DNA of 64,000 nt from positions 10,116,294 through 10,180,293 of the forward strand of contig NC_054536.1 of the NCBI RefSeq assembly GCF_017654505.1, written 5' to 3'. Positions within the stretch are counted from its first letter, which is position 1, and each line of letters starts with the position of its first letter. The translations under genes were made by a program, and so were the position numbers. Below the pieces are notes generated by a model. That model was not told where the DNA came from, did no database searches, and saw only the letters and a program-made list of their open reading frames with translations. Source of the stretch: Polyodon spathula. Lineage: Eukaryota > Chordata > Actinopteri > Acipenseriformes > Polyodontidae. Shown here one piece after another: positions 37,001 through 50,700 of this stretch.

Positions 37001-40000
37001 TCTTGTATTGCAGGGGCCTTGGTGCTCCAATAGTCAGTTCTTCTTGTTGATCTTGCCTTGCTGTGAGCAGTGCTGAAATAAAGATCCTTCATTGCACTAA
37101 TAATGGTACTTTGTCAGACACTGCAAGCAGACCATTATTAGTCTATCACCTGCTTAAACCATGCAGAAATACACTGTGCCTCAATGAGATGGGTGCCCCT
37201 ACTACCTTGTAAGTGCCACTTACTTTAAAAATAATTGAAAGCCCTGATTTGGTAAGGGCTTAATTGTTTTTTTTTTAACTGTATATTTAAGCGCAGGTGT
37301 GCGTAATTAAGGTCACAGCGAGCATGAAATGACTTCCAATCAGCTAGAGATCACTTTACCCAAAACATAGCTTTATTAGCAGGCAGGCAGAATATGATCA
37401 TTGACAAGTATACAGTCCACTGGAGCTCATGGAACAGGCACTATCACAGGAGTGAATGTAGGCTTATTCTCAGAAACCACAGAGGGAGGAGAAATTACAC
37501 TGGGAAGGGAAATAACATTCTCGATGACCCATTCCCCAGAACAGGATGGAGAGACCAATAATGGTTGTTGCTCTTAAATACTATTTAGTGATAGTAGATT
37601 AAATTCTGATTTATTAAATTCTAATAGTGTCTAAAACATGAAATACAACAATGTAGATAGAAAATTCAAACCAAAAAAAACCCTGAAAGTATAGCCGACT
37701 AATGTAGAATAATGTTAAGTATCCGTCCATACTGTACAGATATAGTATTCATTACACTGAATGTATTTTAAAACTAATTCTTAATGTGTATTAATGATGT
37801 CTAAATGACGTTGTATTTTAAGTGTTTTAAAAAAATATTCTCTTTTAGATAATGGATTTTGCTCAAAGGGCCTACCACCTGACTGTTTGTTGATACACTG
37901 GGATAAATTTGTCAAAGCCTGAAGACAAGTTTCAATTTGCACCTTTTTTAGCAAAAAGGAAAATCAAATTTATAAACTGGAACATCCAGCAGAAGGTTCA
38001 ATTAAGCAGACAAAGCTGTAAATTAGGTGTTTGTGTCTAGAGTTGTAACATTACCTTGCTTTTTATAACAATGCTGTAAATGTTGGTGTAAAAACCTTTC
38101 CTATTATGTTGTGAATGAACGTAGCCAGCCTACTCAATTCGAAACTTTTCTTTTCTTCTGCAGTCCTGGTTACAGAAATATGGCTACCTTCCACCAACTG
38201 ACCCTCGGATGTCTGTGTTGCGCTCCTCACAGACTATGCAGGCTGCTATCACTGCCATGCAGCGGCTTTATGGCATTAACATCACAGGAACATTGGATAG
38301 AAACACAGTAGAGTAAGTATCCTCCCTGATGTCTTGCATGAGAGATTCTGGTGAAAATGGCATGTTTATTCATTTAACATTTTAAACAGAGACAAGAATA
38401 AATAATTGTCATTCTCATGTATTGCCGTTTTCTCATGTATTGCTTTGGGCACCCTCCATGTTGCGTGACAACGTTTGTACAACACGCCAATGAATGTAAT
38501 GGCATTTCTTTTGTGAATAGCACTGTAATGATAAAGCATGCACCTAGGTTATATATAATGATTCCAATACGGGAAGATTCATTTTAACAGAGAGTAATCA
38601 CATGGTAGTTTCCCCAGAAACAGTTTCCCTGAATTTTTACTTATCAAAGTGTAATACTTTTAAACAATTAAGTTTATAAGTGTATTAGTCGTGGACATAT
38701 TTCACAGTTATTGTTTCATCTTACAGTTACAGCTTCATCTTTCTTTAAAGTAACATTTTCAATGCTTGTCATCTGATGTCTGTATTTTTTTAATCCTTAG
38801 CCCTCTGCAAGTAAAGTTATGTTGTGAGTAGTGGCTGTGCTGCAGATTCAGTATCATTAAAGTATTTTCCTTCTCATTGTAACATTTTCATTAATAAAAT
38901 GATTATGTAGAGACACTGTATGTCATTTTGAAAGATGTATTGGAGACAGCAAGCATCCACATTGCATAAATGGCATTATAGAGAATTCAGGATCCTTTTA
39001 ATACCTAAATAATATTAGTATAGTTCAGAACACAGAGTGCTGATGTGCAATGTGTAAGCTGAGGTTGAGTGCGAGCCTGTGACAGAGGAAACTGCTTCAC
39101 TACCTGATACCATTCTGGTGAGCATGGCTGCCCTTGCTTTAAATTACCTCGTGCTTGAAATTCCCTCACTTTGCTCTCCTGTAATGAATCATTACAGCCT
39201 CATGACCTATGCAAGTATTTTAGGAAACTGTCTTAGTTCTAAATATTTTAGTGGATCTTTTATCAGTTGTTTTATCCCGGCGGTCATAGGTAGTTCAAAT
39301 CAAACCCGAAGTCAAGTAGTAGAATATACTGCTTCCATTTCAGACATTGGGTAGATCATTAATATTAAAGAAATGGTCATTGACCTTTTGGGAAGGCTAC
39401 AGTAATGTGGCAGTTTGTCTGATATTTTACATTAAATGGTTACCGATTGCTTCCTGTCTAATGAATAATTACTGATCCACGTTTAATTAATAAGAACACA
39501 GCCACGTGTTCCAGTAATGTTTCTTAGTGCTCTGTGTCATTAAGACATGGTCCACGTAATCAAATATTTTAGCAAGAACCAAAAAACAACAAAAAAGTAA
39601 TATAAACAAAACAATTTTAAAAAAATCATTATTGATGTATTATAATTTTAAAGAGATGATCTTGGCAGAGTTTAATCCTGTAATTAACTTGCATTTTTCC
39701 TCCTCTCTCATCTTAATTATTTTTTTTTTGTGTTTTTTCTTTTTGCTTTAATATGATGTAGTGATCTCACTTTAAGGTGAGAAATTAAGCCTTATTTTGT
39801 GTGTTTTATAAATGTCACGTTTTTAGTGGATGTGGTGTTACCTACAAATGCAAAAACTGTTTTTATTTAATAATGTAAAACCAAATTGACTTGTTTAGGC
39901 TGGCAATATTTTTTTTGTGCACTGTTGAAACTATTTATTGTGATATTCTCAAGTAATGTAGAGTAGAGGTAGTTTACAAACTAGCAGTACATGAAATAAG

Positions 40001-41679
40001 CCAGCTCTAGATTGAATTTACTGTAAGTGTTTCATGTGAACAGATGTTTTGATTGTGTCCTTTCTTTCCTTCTTTCTTCTCAAGAGCTAGGCTTAAACCA
40101 ATGCATTTGATCTCCACAGCTGGATGAAGAAGCCTCGGTGTGGAGTGCCTGATCAGTTAGGAGGAATCTCCAGGTTCAGTGTCCGAAGAAAGCGCTATGC
40201 ACTGACAGGGCAGAAATGGCATCACAAACATATCACTTACAGGTAGAGCAGTTACTGACAGGATGAGAGCTTCTGAAAGACTACTATTGGCAATTCATTT
40301 GTCAGTGATGTCTAAATATTGATTTAGATTTTTCTGTGGAACATGAATATGTATGAGCCTAACCATTTTTTTTAAAACATTGTTCCCCTTGTTACTCAGC
40401 GGCACAAGTATTCCTGCTGTGAAATAAATTGCCTCTAGTTTTAACGTTTAACATAATTTTCACATTGTGTACTACAGCATTAATGCACACTGAAGTCATG
40501 GGTTTAAACCATGCTTAACTTGGTGTTAACAGGATATTAGTCTCCACCATGTAACTTGGGCACCTTTGCAGGTAGTCTTAACTGATTTAACTGCTTTCTA
40601 TCCCATACAGAGTGCGGTTTCTTCAGGGCAGGATTCCTGCATGCTTGCAGCCAGTTTAGGTGAAGCTTGCATTGCTGTTGCATGTTCTATCACTGCACTG
40701 GATAAATAAATTCTCCATAGTCTGCAATTTTGCACACCCGACATCAACCCTAACTCTTTATCCACAGGGCTTAAATCCTGGCTGTGCCTTAAATCCTGAC
40801 TACGAACATAAAAATGGACCAGAATTTGCTCTTTACTCTGCATGAATTTGTATTTATTTATTTTATAATTAAACCCAGCTCCAAGATGCTTGAATAGAGC
40901 ACTGTGCTGCTCTGAAAGTCAAAAAAGCACACTCCTGCTGTTACTGATTACTGCAGCAGGAAGTTCTGAGTGTTATATACTGCTGCATTTATACTCAGTA
41001 ACAAAAATGAAATTCTGCTTTTTACACTAATATAATTTTACAAGCTGTACTAGCATTCACCATTCATGATATTCACAGTATAAAATAATTATAAGTGCTG
41101 TTAGTTTTTTAGGCTGCTTTGTAAAGCTTCAGATTACAATTTAAAGTAGAACTACTGGGAATAATCTTTGACATATTGTACTAAGTTGATAAGACACTAA
41201 GAGTCTGAGTTGGATCCAACACGCCCAGAGATTAATGAAGCACCTTCATGGTAAATACCTCTAGGGAAATAATAGCAAGGAATTTAATCTTTATTTGACC
41301 AGAGGTGACATATTAATTTCAATATCATTAACACTTTTATAGAGGAAGGAAAAATGCTTTTGGCCAATTTAGCTTTGATTGATGACGGTAGCCATGGATG
41401 ATAAAGATTCAAATGCTGGCCTCTTTTAATTCCATCATGGGCTAGCCTTCTCAAATAAAATGTAAATTGGGGAAGGGTTGATGACTGATGATGGATTGCT
41501 GAGTAGACTTTCTGCCTAAAAATTAGATTTTCATCCCTCATGAGCTGCAGGGAAATGATAACATTCAAAGGTTAAAGTTCAGCTGCACTGCCTGGATTGA
41601 ATTTTAAGAGCCACAGTTGTGCATTATCCTTTTATTCTTTTTTGTAGACTCTACTGTTGATTTTTTTTTTTTTTTTTGT

Positions 41680-41710
<31 letters not shown>

Positions 41711-42331
41711 AATGCACATCATTCAAAAATACTTCTTCTATATGGTATATCCATGATTTCATATTTGGATTCTGGTTATGGATTTGCTCTACGCTGGGCT
41801 GAGATAAGAATGGGAAATATGTTTATTCTGTTTTAGAAACAGAGATTATCCATCAGGGATAATGTAACATATTTAAATGTACCTTTTTAGTCAGTTCTCC
41901 AACATACATCCTCAGCAACAAGCGTTTAAATAAATGAAAATTAAACAAATTGTAATTGTGCCATTTCATACACAATGGAACTCTTCTTTGTTCTGATATG
42001 TTTTTCATGTCTTTACACAGCATAAAGAACGTCACTCCTAAAGTAGGAGAAACGGAAACTCGTAAAGCCATTCGCCGTGCCTTTGATGTGTGGCAGAATG
42101 TGACCCCCTTGACATTTCAGGAAGTCCCATACAGTGAGCTGGAGTCTGGCAAAAGGGACGTGGACATTACAATTATATTTGCTTCGGGTTTCCATGGAGA
42201 CAGTTCTCCTTTTGATGGTGAAGGGGGATTTTTGGCACACGCTTATTTTCCTGGGCCAGGGATTGGTGGAGACACACACTTTGACTCAGATGAGCCATGG
42301 ACTTTAGGAAACCCAAATCATGATGGTATGA

Positions 42332-42404
<73 letters not shown>

Positions 42405-45400
42405 TATTATTGTTTTTTACTATTCAAAAATTTTATTTGGGGCAATGCCCTTCTCCCCCACATTGAAGAATCTGCTCCCTCTAACCTGTCTATGAAATTC
42501 AATGCTGTTTGTTTTTTTTTGTTTTTTTTTTTAATAATTCCACATGTTTCTTGTACACCGTGTAACAGTAACAGTTTCTCCATTCTCATTCTGTACTTCT
42601 GTTATGAAATGTGTGATAAAAAAGAGGGTTTCAGATTATGGTATTGGTCTTTGAAACCCCATGCTTATTGATTACCTGCTGACAAAAGATTCAAAGCCAT
42701 CAATTCTACTATATGGAGTTTTTTTTTATTATGCCATTTAGTAGTGCATTCTCCCACTAGGATGGCTTGTTTAAAACATTCATAACAAAGAAAGGCTGAT
42801 GGCTTACAAATAAAATAAAAGAATCACAACTTCAAACATACATGGCAAGTCTTTCATTATACTGTACACCTAGTGAAAGAGGCTGGGAGAGGGCTAAGTG
42901 GGCCTGATTTTACACTGTGGTTAGATTGTCCACATTTTACATTCACTATGGAGTGGGCACTTTGCCTGCAATTTCCCACCAGTGTACAGTACAGTACAGT
43001 ATATACTGTTTAAAATTGAGGTCAGAAGAGTGAATAGAAACCACAGTTGCCTGTGAGGGAGCTTTGCAGTATCTTCAAGCACTGAAAGGTGTGATCCTGC
43101 CTGTCATCACCAACTGGTTAACTGAAGTGTCAACTCTTATCTATTAAATGTCTTCACGGTATACACTTTAGGAGCGTTGACACAGGAGGTGGCAGTGGTT
43201 TGATTCCCAGTTAATAAATCTTGCCTGTGACACAGAAAATAAAACAATACTTACCATACAAAATTAGTAGTATTTTCAACCGATTGGAGGTAAAAAAAAT
43301 AAATAAAAATACACAAAAAACTAGATGCCGAAAAAGGTACACACCGATGACACCACTGTCCAAATCCTAGAATAAAGTGGTAAATTGGTTGTTAGTTTAC
43401 TGATTTAGTATCCACAGCAGAAGATGATGCAGATCTCTGGTGAAAAGAATGTATCTGAAGCACTTGTATCTAGGTGCATGTGGCTTGTTTCACAGATTAT
43501 AGATCAATTGTAAATGGAAGGCCAATGCCTCATGGTAGAGGTGTAGTGAATGGCATGTAGTTCCAGATATCACACTTAATGTTCCTAGGAACAGCTTTTG
43601 CATCACCCATTTGAATTAAATAATTTCACTTCCTAGTCCAATGAAACCTGCTGAATAATGTTACGTTGACAGCATTTGAAAAATGTGACATTTGGAACTC
43701 TAGCTTGAGAGAGAAATTTCTAATTAGATTTTTAATCATTGCATTGGGATTGCAAGTACAGGTTTTGCAGCTGGCTCCATAGCAGTCATTTATTATTTTA
43801 ATAAGATGTTCATAGTGGAATAATGAGAAACCTATCCATTGATGGAAATAGAATAGGTAATAGATTATTTGTTACCGTGGTTTATGGTAAAGCCGCTTCC
43901 TCATTGTAACTCAAAATAAATATGTAAAATCTACAGCAGAATAGCCATAGCACTTGTATCACCTCTAGACCAACAACACACTCACATATGCATCACATGT
44001 GTAGCTAATAAATACAAATTGTATTAGGCTGCTAAAGTGAACAGTATTCCACATTGCTTTAGGTAATTGCAAGGCATAACACACTTAACAAGATGAGAGT
44101 ATGCAAGCTATTTAAAATCAAGTTGACTTGCAAAATGATAGCATTGAGAAAGTTAAACATTAGGTATGCCCCCTAACCTAAAATGCACTGTTGCAGATAA
44201 ATGGCTAAATTGCAGAGCACAGCAAGCAAATAGGTACCCCCCCCCCATTTTTAACGCTCCCTGAGTTTCAAATGTCAGGCGATAAACTAGTTTGACTTCA
44301 AAGGAACTGTTTCCCCTAATCCATTTGTAAAGGTGTGAAATCTGTAATCTGTGCCTCATCCCAGTGCCAGTCTTCTAAATCTGTTGAATAGCTGACTACA
44401 GCAGTCCGGATAACTGCTGTCTTGCAAGTCAATAACTATGTGGATGGCCCTTGGCTCTAAATAACCGATGCATCCTGTGTTAGTTGATCATTTGACAGTT
44501 ACGAACGGACTGATAGATGTAAAAAAAAAAAAAAAAAAACACATAAAAAAGAAACCAATTCTTTAAAAATCACATTAATTCAAACATAGTTTTATTTATT
44601 TATTTCTTTATTATTTTTATCCCGATTCATTTTGAACATGTTTATCTTTCTATGTATTAAATCAGTGTAATTAAATATAGACATGGAAACCCAGGGATTC
44701 TTTTTTACAGTAATGCCTCCTGTTTATTAGACAAGTCCTTGCTTTTGTTTAAAAAGTGGGTCAGAGCATTAAAGTATAAACATGTTGAGGATGATGTCCA
44801 GCCCATGGGAACAAATAGGTAACATTTAACAGTATGGTTAGATGCTTTATGCTTTGCCATAAACTCCCCTGGGAAAACCCTGCTAGACTGCATTTGGGCT
44901 CTGGCATTAACTTGTTAAACAGAAGTGTGGTTAGACTTTCTTTATGATAGTAGAAGTGGAGATTCCTGCAACAAAACAAGAAGCCCACAGCAGGTGATGG
45001 GAGTGGGAAAAGAAAGATCTAACAGTTTGACACTAATTATATGTAACTAAATGTTGTTCTAGGTTGGCAACCACTGCCAGTCACATTGTTGTTGAAACTA
45101 AGTGACCTTGTATCAGAAAATCTATATGGCGTAGAACACATGTTAACACTAGTGTACATTCTGACCATTTGGCCCTGTGTAGGTTTTTGTATGGAAGGGT
45201 AAAATGACAAGGTTTCAACCCTGATGCATCTCTGTCAGAAATACGCTCCAGCAGTAGGCACCTCATAGACCTGTTAGTCCAGACTGGAATCGTACCATTC
45301 TTTGTTTTTTTTTTTTTTTAAATACTGTAGGGCAAGGACATCCTGGTTCTACAGATAAAACCGAGCAGAACCAAATGATAAATAGGACTTACAATTTCAT

Positions 45401-47684
45401 CAGAGTCTATACTGGTTGCATTGGTTGAAAAACACACTACAGCCAGTTTCTCCTGCGAGCGTGGGTAACACAGCTGTATTATTACAGAAGGTGATCTTCT
45501 TAAACAAATCCCGCAGGGAATCGGTACTTTTTTGAAGACTTTATCCAACTCTTGACCGAGACTATTTTAAAAAGCACCAGATGAGCAGTCAGTGTGCCCA
45601 GAAAAAAAAGGAAAGCTTTGTCGTCAGCAGGAAAAGAGTACAGAAAAACAAACAAAACCCACAACCAAAAGGAAGATCATTCCGTACCAAAACCACAAAG
45701 GCACATTCGTTAGGTTGTGAACACAGATTTAAAGGAACGTGTTTTTTTATTTATTTATTTATTTTTTTAATCTCAATTAGAGGATGTGCTTAAAGCTACC
45801 CCAGTTGTGGAAATGAATTATTAAACTCATCCTCATGTCTCATCTCATGTCTAACATGTTATGCAGTGCCATGGAGTTTAATTGCAGTGTCTTAGATGCA
45901 TGATGTTTATGATAGAATTTACAGTTAAAACATTTAGTATAAAACTTCTACTACAATAAATCAAGCAGTTACCACATACTGTTGCACTCCTATATAATGT
46001 ACAGTACAACTCTCCCTGCTGCAGCTTAGCCAGTTGTGACACAGCTGCTTTTCATCCAATTTAAATATACTGTATATATTTTTTTGCCTCTGAGTTTGTT
46101 ACGTTAATAAAAATGTTCACACACACACACACACAAAGGGTCTGGTTGATTAACCAATGTGGTAGCGCAAGTAGATATATATTTTTGTTTAAAAATTGCA
46201 TTTTTTTTTTTGCAGTGTGGTTAACTAACCATTTGTGGCCTTTTTTCCACACAAATATGTGCAATGATTCCCTAGTGTGTCTCTTTGCTATGTACTGTAA
46301 GTATAGTATTAACATTTGTATTTATATAAATACATGTAAGTAGAAAAATTGCTTAAAAAGCTAACCCTTTTTTTACAAATGTAAACAGTATAACTTTCCA
46401 ATATCTAATTTATTTCATTTTATGTGAACATGGAGAGACTTGTAGCTGGGTTTTTTGATTGAAGTGTATTTTGTGTAGAATATAGTCTTTATTACGTGGC
46501 TTAATCTATGGAAACCCTGACTGCATTTTGAGGCCAAGTGCACTCTTAATCCAGAAATAGAATTAGCGTATAAATTAAGGTTTGCATTGTTTCCCAATGT
46601 GGGGTTGAAAACATAATTCAGAACCATAGGCTTATTGATGAATACACTTTCCAGTTCATGCCATGTATGAATGCACACACCATGGTTATGGGGTTATGTG
46701 TGTTCTAGGTCTGATTGTATCTTTAATTTTATTGCCCTTATGGTTTACTGTTGGTTGGGGTTTATTGATGTTCCTTCTTTTTTCTAATGTTGAAGACAGG
46801 AGAATCTAAATACAGAGACTCAGAGGCACTGTTAGAAATGTGGGTTTTCCAAAGACAACTCTTTATATCATTCCAAAGACAGCAGTGTTTATCTTAACCA
46901 CAGTTATACAGCATATAAGTTAAATAGACCCTTAAAATCTCAGTTGACAAATTCAAACTCAAACCTCACTAAAACAGCATAGAAGTACAACCCACATGAG
47001 TAAGGCCTAATTATCACAAGGAACTGAGTAAAATAACAAAAAATGTAATATTTAACCTTGAGTCGTATGAACATACCGGTATGTTCGCTGCTCTCTGGTC
47101 CCCTCTGGTACGTTCTGCAACTTTAAATTTGAATTACTGAGCCTACAAAACCCCTGATCACATAATATTGTAACACTAGGTTTCTGTAACTCCTTTTCTT
47201 GGTCTTTTGTGTCCTCTGCCAGATATTGACTGAATTACTTATAGTAAACCCAGTCAAAAAAATTTCAATAGTGTTCGTAAACTGACAAAAATGGCTCAGT
47301 GAGAAAGAAGTATTAGCAATAATACTAAATTCAGTCTCTGATTTATGTTCAAGTACATTTCTTCCACTGAATTGGATGTCAGTGAGTGTGTCAGTAAAGA
47401 CATAAGCGAAGAATATGTACCATCAACATCAAGTGACAGCGATGAGGTGGCTCCAAGCTCTGTGCGTTGTTCCATGCTTCACGGAGTATCATATGCTGAA
47501 GCATTAGACACTCTCACTCCTTCCGCCCTCACAACCTGTTTACCCGGATACAATATAGTCTTGTCTCTCACACTTTTTTTTTGTTAGGACGTGTTGTCAT
47601 GGTTGTTCCACCCCATTGTTTATTGTTTATTGTTTATTGCCTACATGTTATTTTTTAGTCAAAACCTTTCCCTGTGACTAAATA

Positions 47685-47757
<73 letters not shown>

Positions 47758-50700
47758 TTTATTTATTTATGGTAAAAATTATTTGTCTGTATTTTGTCAG
47801 TATTCATTCCATACATACAAACGAATAGCTTTCAGCTTGTTTGTATGCTGTACTCGTAATGATCAAGCAAATGCAGAAGACAGAAAAAATAATTCCCGTA
47901 GGACTGGCATGGTATTGTAGAACTCACTACTTAAGATTAAATAAAAAAATGGAAATTTGTAGCTAAAATCACAATTTGCACTATTGTTCATTTCTCTTTC
48001 AGGACTGTCCTCTCTGAAGCACCTTCAATACATGCGTGTGCCTGGGAACTGTGGGTAGCTCAATTTGCTGAAGCATTCTTCTTCTTTTGACAGGAAATGA
48101 TTTGTTTCTGGTTGCAGTTCATGAACTGGGCCATGCCTTAGGCCTTGAACATTCCAACGATCCCACAGCAATCATGGCCCCTTTTTACCAGTACATGGAA
48201 ACAGATAATTTCAGACTGCCTAATGATGATCTGCAGGGTATCCAGAAAATATACGGTATGTAGTTGCATCCTTTTAAACACATTTTTTGATATTTTCATA
48301 ATCTGTTGTCTCAAAAGGCTGGTATTGCTTGCTTTGTATAGAACATGTTATAGCTCAATATTAAAATCTATAAATACATTTATATACGATAAATGTCTGT
48401 AAAACCACTTGCTATTTTTTTTATTTTCTTACCAAAAATAATCATTTGAAATCACCTATGTTTGTGTAGTTTATACCTGCTGTCTGTCCCGTCTCCTTTC
48501 CACTCTGAATGGCTGGGGGTTGCTGTCCGTCATCTCTGTGGTCCATTAGTACTGTAATTTCACCCTGTTCTGACAGATCTCCTTGACTGAAGTAGTGCTA
48601 GAATGCTTTAATTTGTTTAAATGACTGTCAGTCATGATCAACCTGAACCAGCTGTGCACTTTCACTTGCCAGCTACAGTGCCTGTCATTCAAAGCACCTA
48701 CTTTGAAATTAGCAGGTTAAGGTGTGCGTAAGCTTTTGCTTTTGGTATAGGGTGACAGTTACTAGTAATTTGAAAATGGGGCGCAAAAGAAAAACACTTA
48801 ATGAACATTGTCGACAATACCCTGGCCGATGGCTGAAGTTTCCATCACAGGACGAAGCAGGCCCATCTGCCTTGCCTTCCAGTGACTCTTGAGTCCAGCT
48901 GTGCTGAAGCAGGAGAGCTCAGACTCTGAATAATAAGTATCTATCTAATGTTTTGTTCTGTGCTTATCATTTCTACCTGTAAAATTTTGCTGTAAAAGTC
49001 TGTGCAATACCCTTTTATATGCAACGTTTTGAACAGTTTATTTGAGGCATTTTTTTAAAAAAATTGTGCGGTGTCTTTGTCTTTACAAGGTATAGCTCTG
49101 CTGTGACCAAACGTTATTTCAATAAAAATTTGTAACCATGGTTTTGTTGTATGCTGAATATGATAAAGGGGTTTCGCTAAGTGAGTCGTTTTACAATAAT
49201 GTTTTACAAAAAGTCTGTTTGTTATAAAGCATAAAGGGCAATTTCAAGCATTCTCTGCTTGAATTGAAAAATAAAGATTTTAAAAAACGGTAAATTCTTT
49301 CTAAAATAAATGTCGATATTAATCGTCGATTTGACAGAAAAATAAAAATCGAATAGTAGCAGGCCTAGCTATAACCCAGTTCAATCAATAGACCTTCCTT
49401 TCACAGTGATATTACTTGTTCATGCAATGCAGAGGAGACTGTACTTGAGATCTGTGATTTGAGTCTTGCAGCAGAGGATTTGCAGACCATATAAAAACTT
49501 GTAAAGTAGCCTGGGAGAGAAACAAGAGGCTGCTTGTTTAATATTCCTGCACTGCAGAGGAGTGACCCGAAGTATTTGTGGCAGGATTAGGCAGCTAGTA
49601 CTGGATGATCTTCTTGTTTGCTATTTTTTTTTTTTACCTCAATAGCAACAGTGTTTGCAGTAAGTGTTCTAAATTTACAGCTTTTATTTGAAAAACAGTT
49701 TTCTGTTCAGCCAAAAAATTTACAGCTATGGCCCAAAGCTTAGCATTACCTAGAATTTTAGACACAACTAAAAAAAAAAAAAAAACATATATAAACATAT
49801 TGAATTATTATTATTATTATTGTTGTTGTTGTTAATAATAGTAATATATAAGTTAAATATTGCAATTTGGCTTCAAACACCTAGTATGATCCCATACTTG
49901 TTACCTTAACATAGCCTACTGGTACATACTGGTTGTTATAAACAACAACTGCAAACTGAGACTTACTTGAAGAAAAGCTGAATTGACTGAGGTGTTTAAT
50001 TTCCGGTATAATTTAGTTTTTTTTTTTTTCATTAATATTTTGGCAGAGCAAAAGTAATTAAAAGGGTCATTTGCTTTATTACCACAGCTGACCGTGCGTT
50101 CTGGAACAAAATCAGACAGGGGTCGATTTTAAATAGTCAGTTTTTGCACGCGAGCAAGTGAGGAGTATATTAGCTTGCAAAAAATGGAACACAGCAAAAT
50201 CCTTGAAAGTTGGCCTGGTAGTTTTTTTATTTACTGCGTAACCTTGGCCAAGGATGGACAGATTACTGGCCTACCTTTATTCAATGAGAGCTACTGTAGT
50301 ATAGGATCAAAGCTTGTCCATTTTTCTGATAAATCTGATTATTTGATATTGCAACAGTAAGCATTGCATTAAATACATTCAATTTATATTTTAAAATGTA
50401 TCTGATATTGAAGAATATAACTACCATAACAATTGTTTCCTCTAGCAATTATTTAACCAGAGTATTTCTGTTCAAGAGTTTTCTTGGCAGACTTACACAA
50501 TCGCATTTGATAAAAAAAAAACGTAGAAACTAGACTAATTTTTGGTTAGTCATTGGTTACAAACTTTTACTTTTATAATGTCAAATTATCCATTGCTGTT
50601 ATGAATATATTTTTGACTACAAAAGGACTGGTTACATTTCTAAATATGATTTTTTTTTTTTCTAAACATTTTGGTCTGGGAATAGTTGTGTTTAATAGCA

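Larger units (their letters stand above)
25100..38163 (+). other. mmp16: mmp16 intron 1 (13.1 kb)
   Basis: The intron holds an AT microsatellite near 25470-25507, a T tract near 27550-27570, a small unidentified minus-strand frame at 28954-29121, a Tc1 element at 31125-32771, a G tract at 34303-34321, a PIF/Harbinger remnant, a hAT element at 36519-36942, and the first copy (36319-36377) of a 59-bp block repeated in intron 2. Elsewhere no gene or named repeat was seen. Confidence 0.8.
42326..48093 (+). other. mmp16: mmp16 intron 4 (5.8 kb)
   Basis: The intron begins with GTATGATATT and runs into an ATT microsatellite at 42333-42403. ACACCGTGTAACAG at 42557 matches the start of the dispersed repeats at 9104 and 24316, but the body does not follow. 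It also has a CA run near 46120-46134, an unidentified serine-rich frame at 47345-47587 and a TA tract at 47689-47754. No host gene was seen within it. Confidence 0.75.

Noticed and set aside
42326..42495. Continuation of the exon 4 frame past the donor (a poly-leucine tail)
   Set aside because: The leucines come from the ATT microsatellite; the GT donor and the in-phase exon 5 show that the exon ends at 42325.
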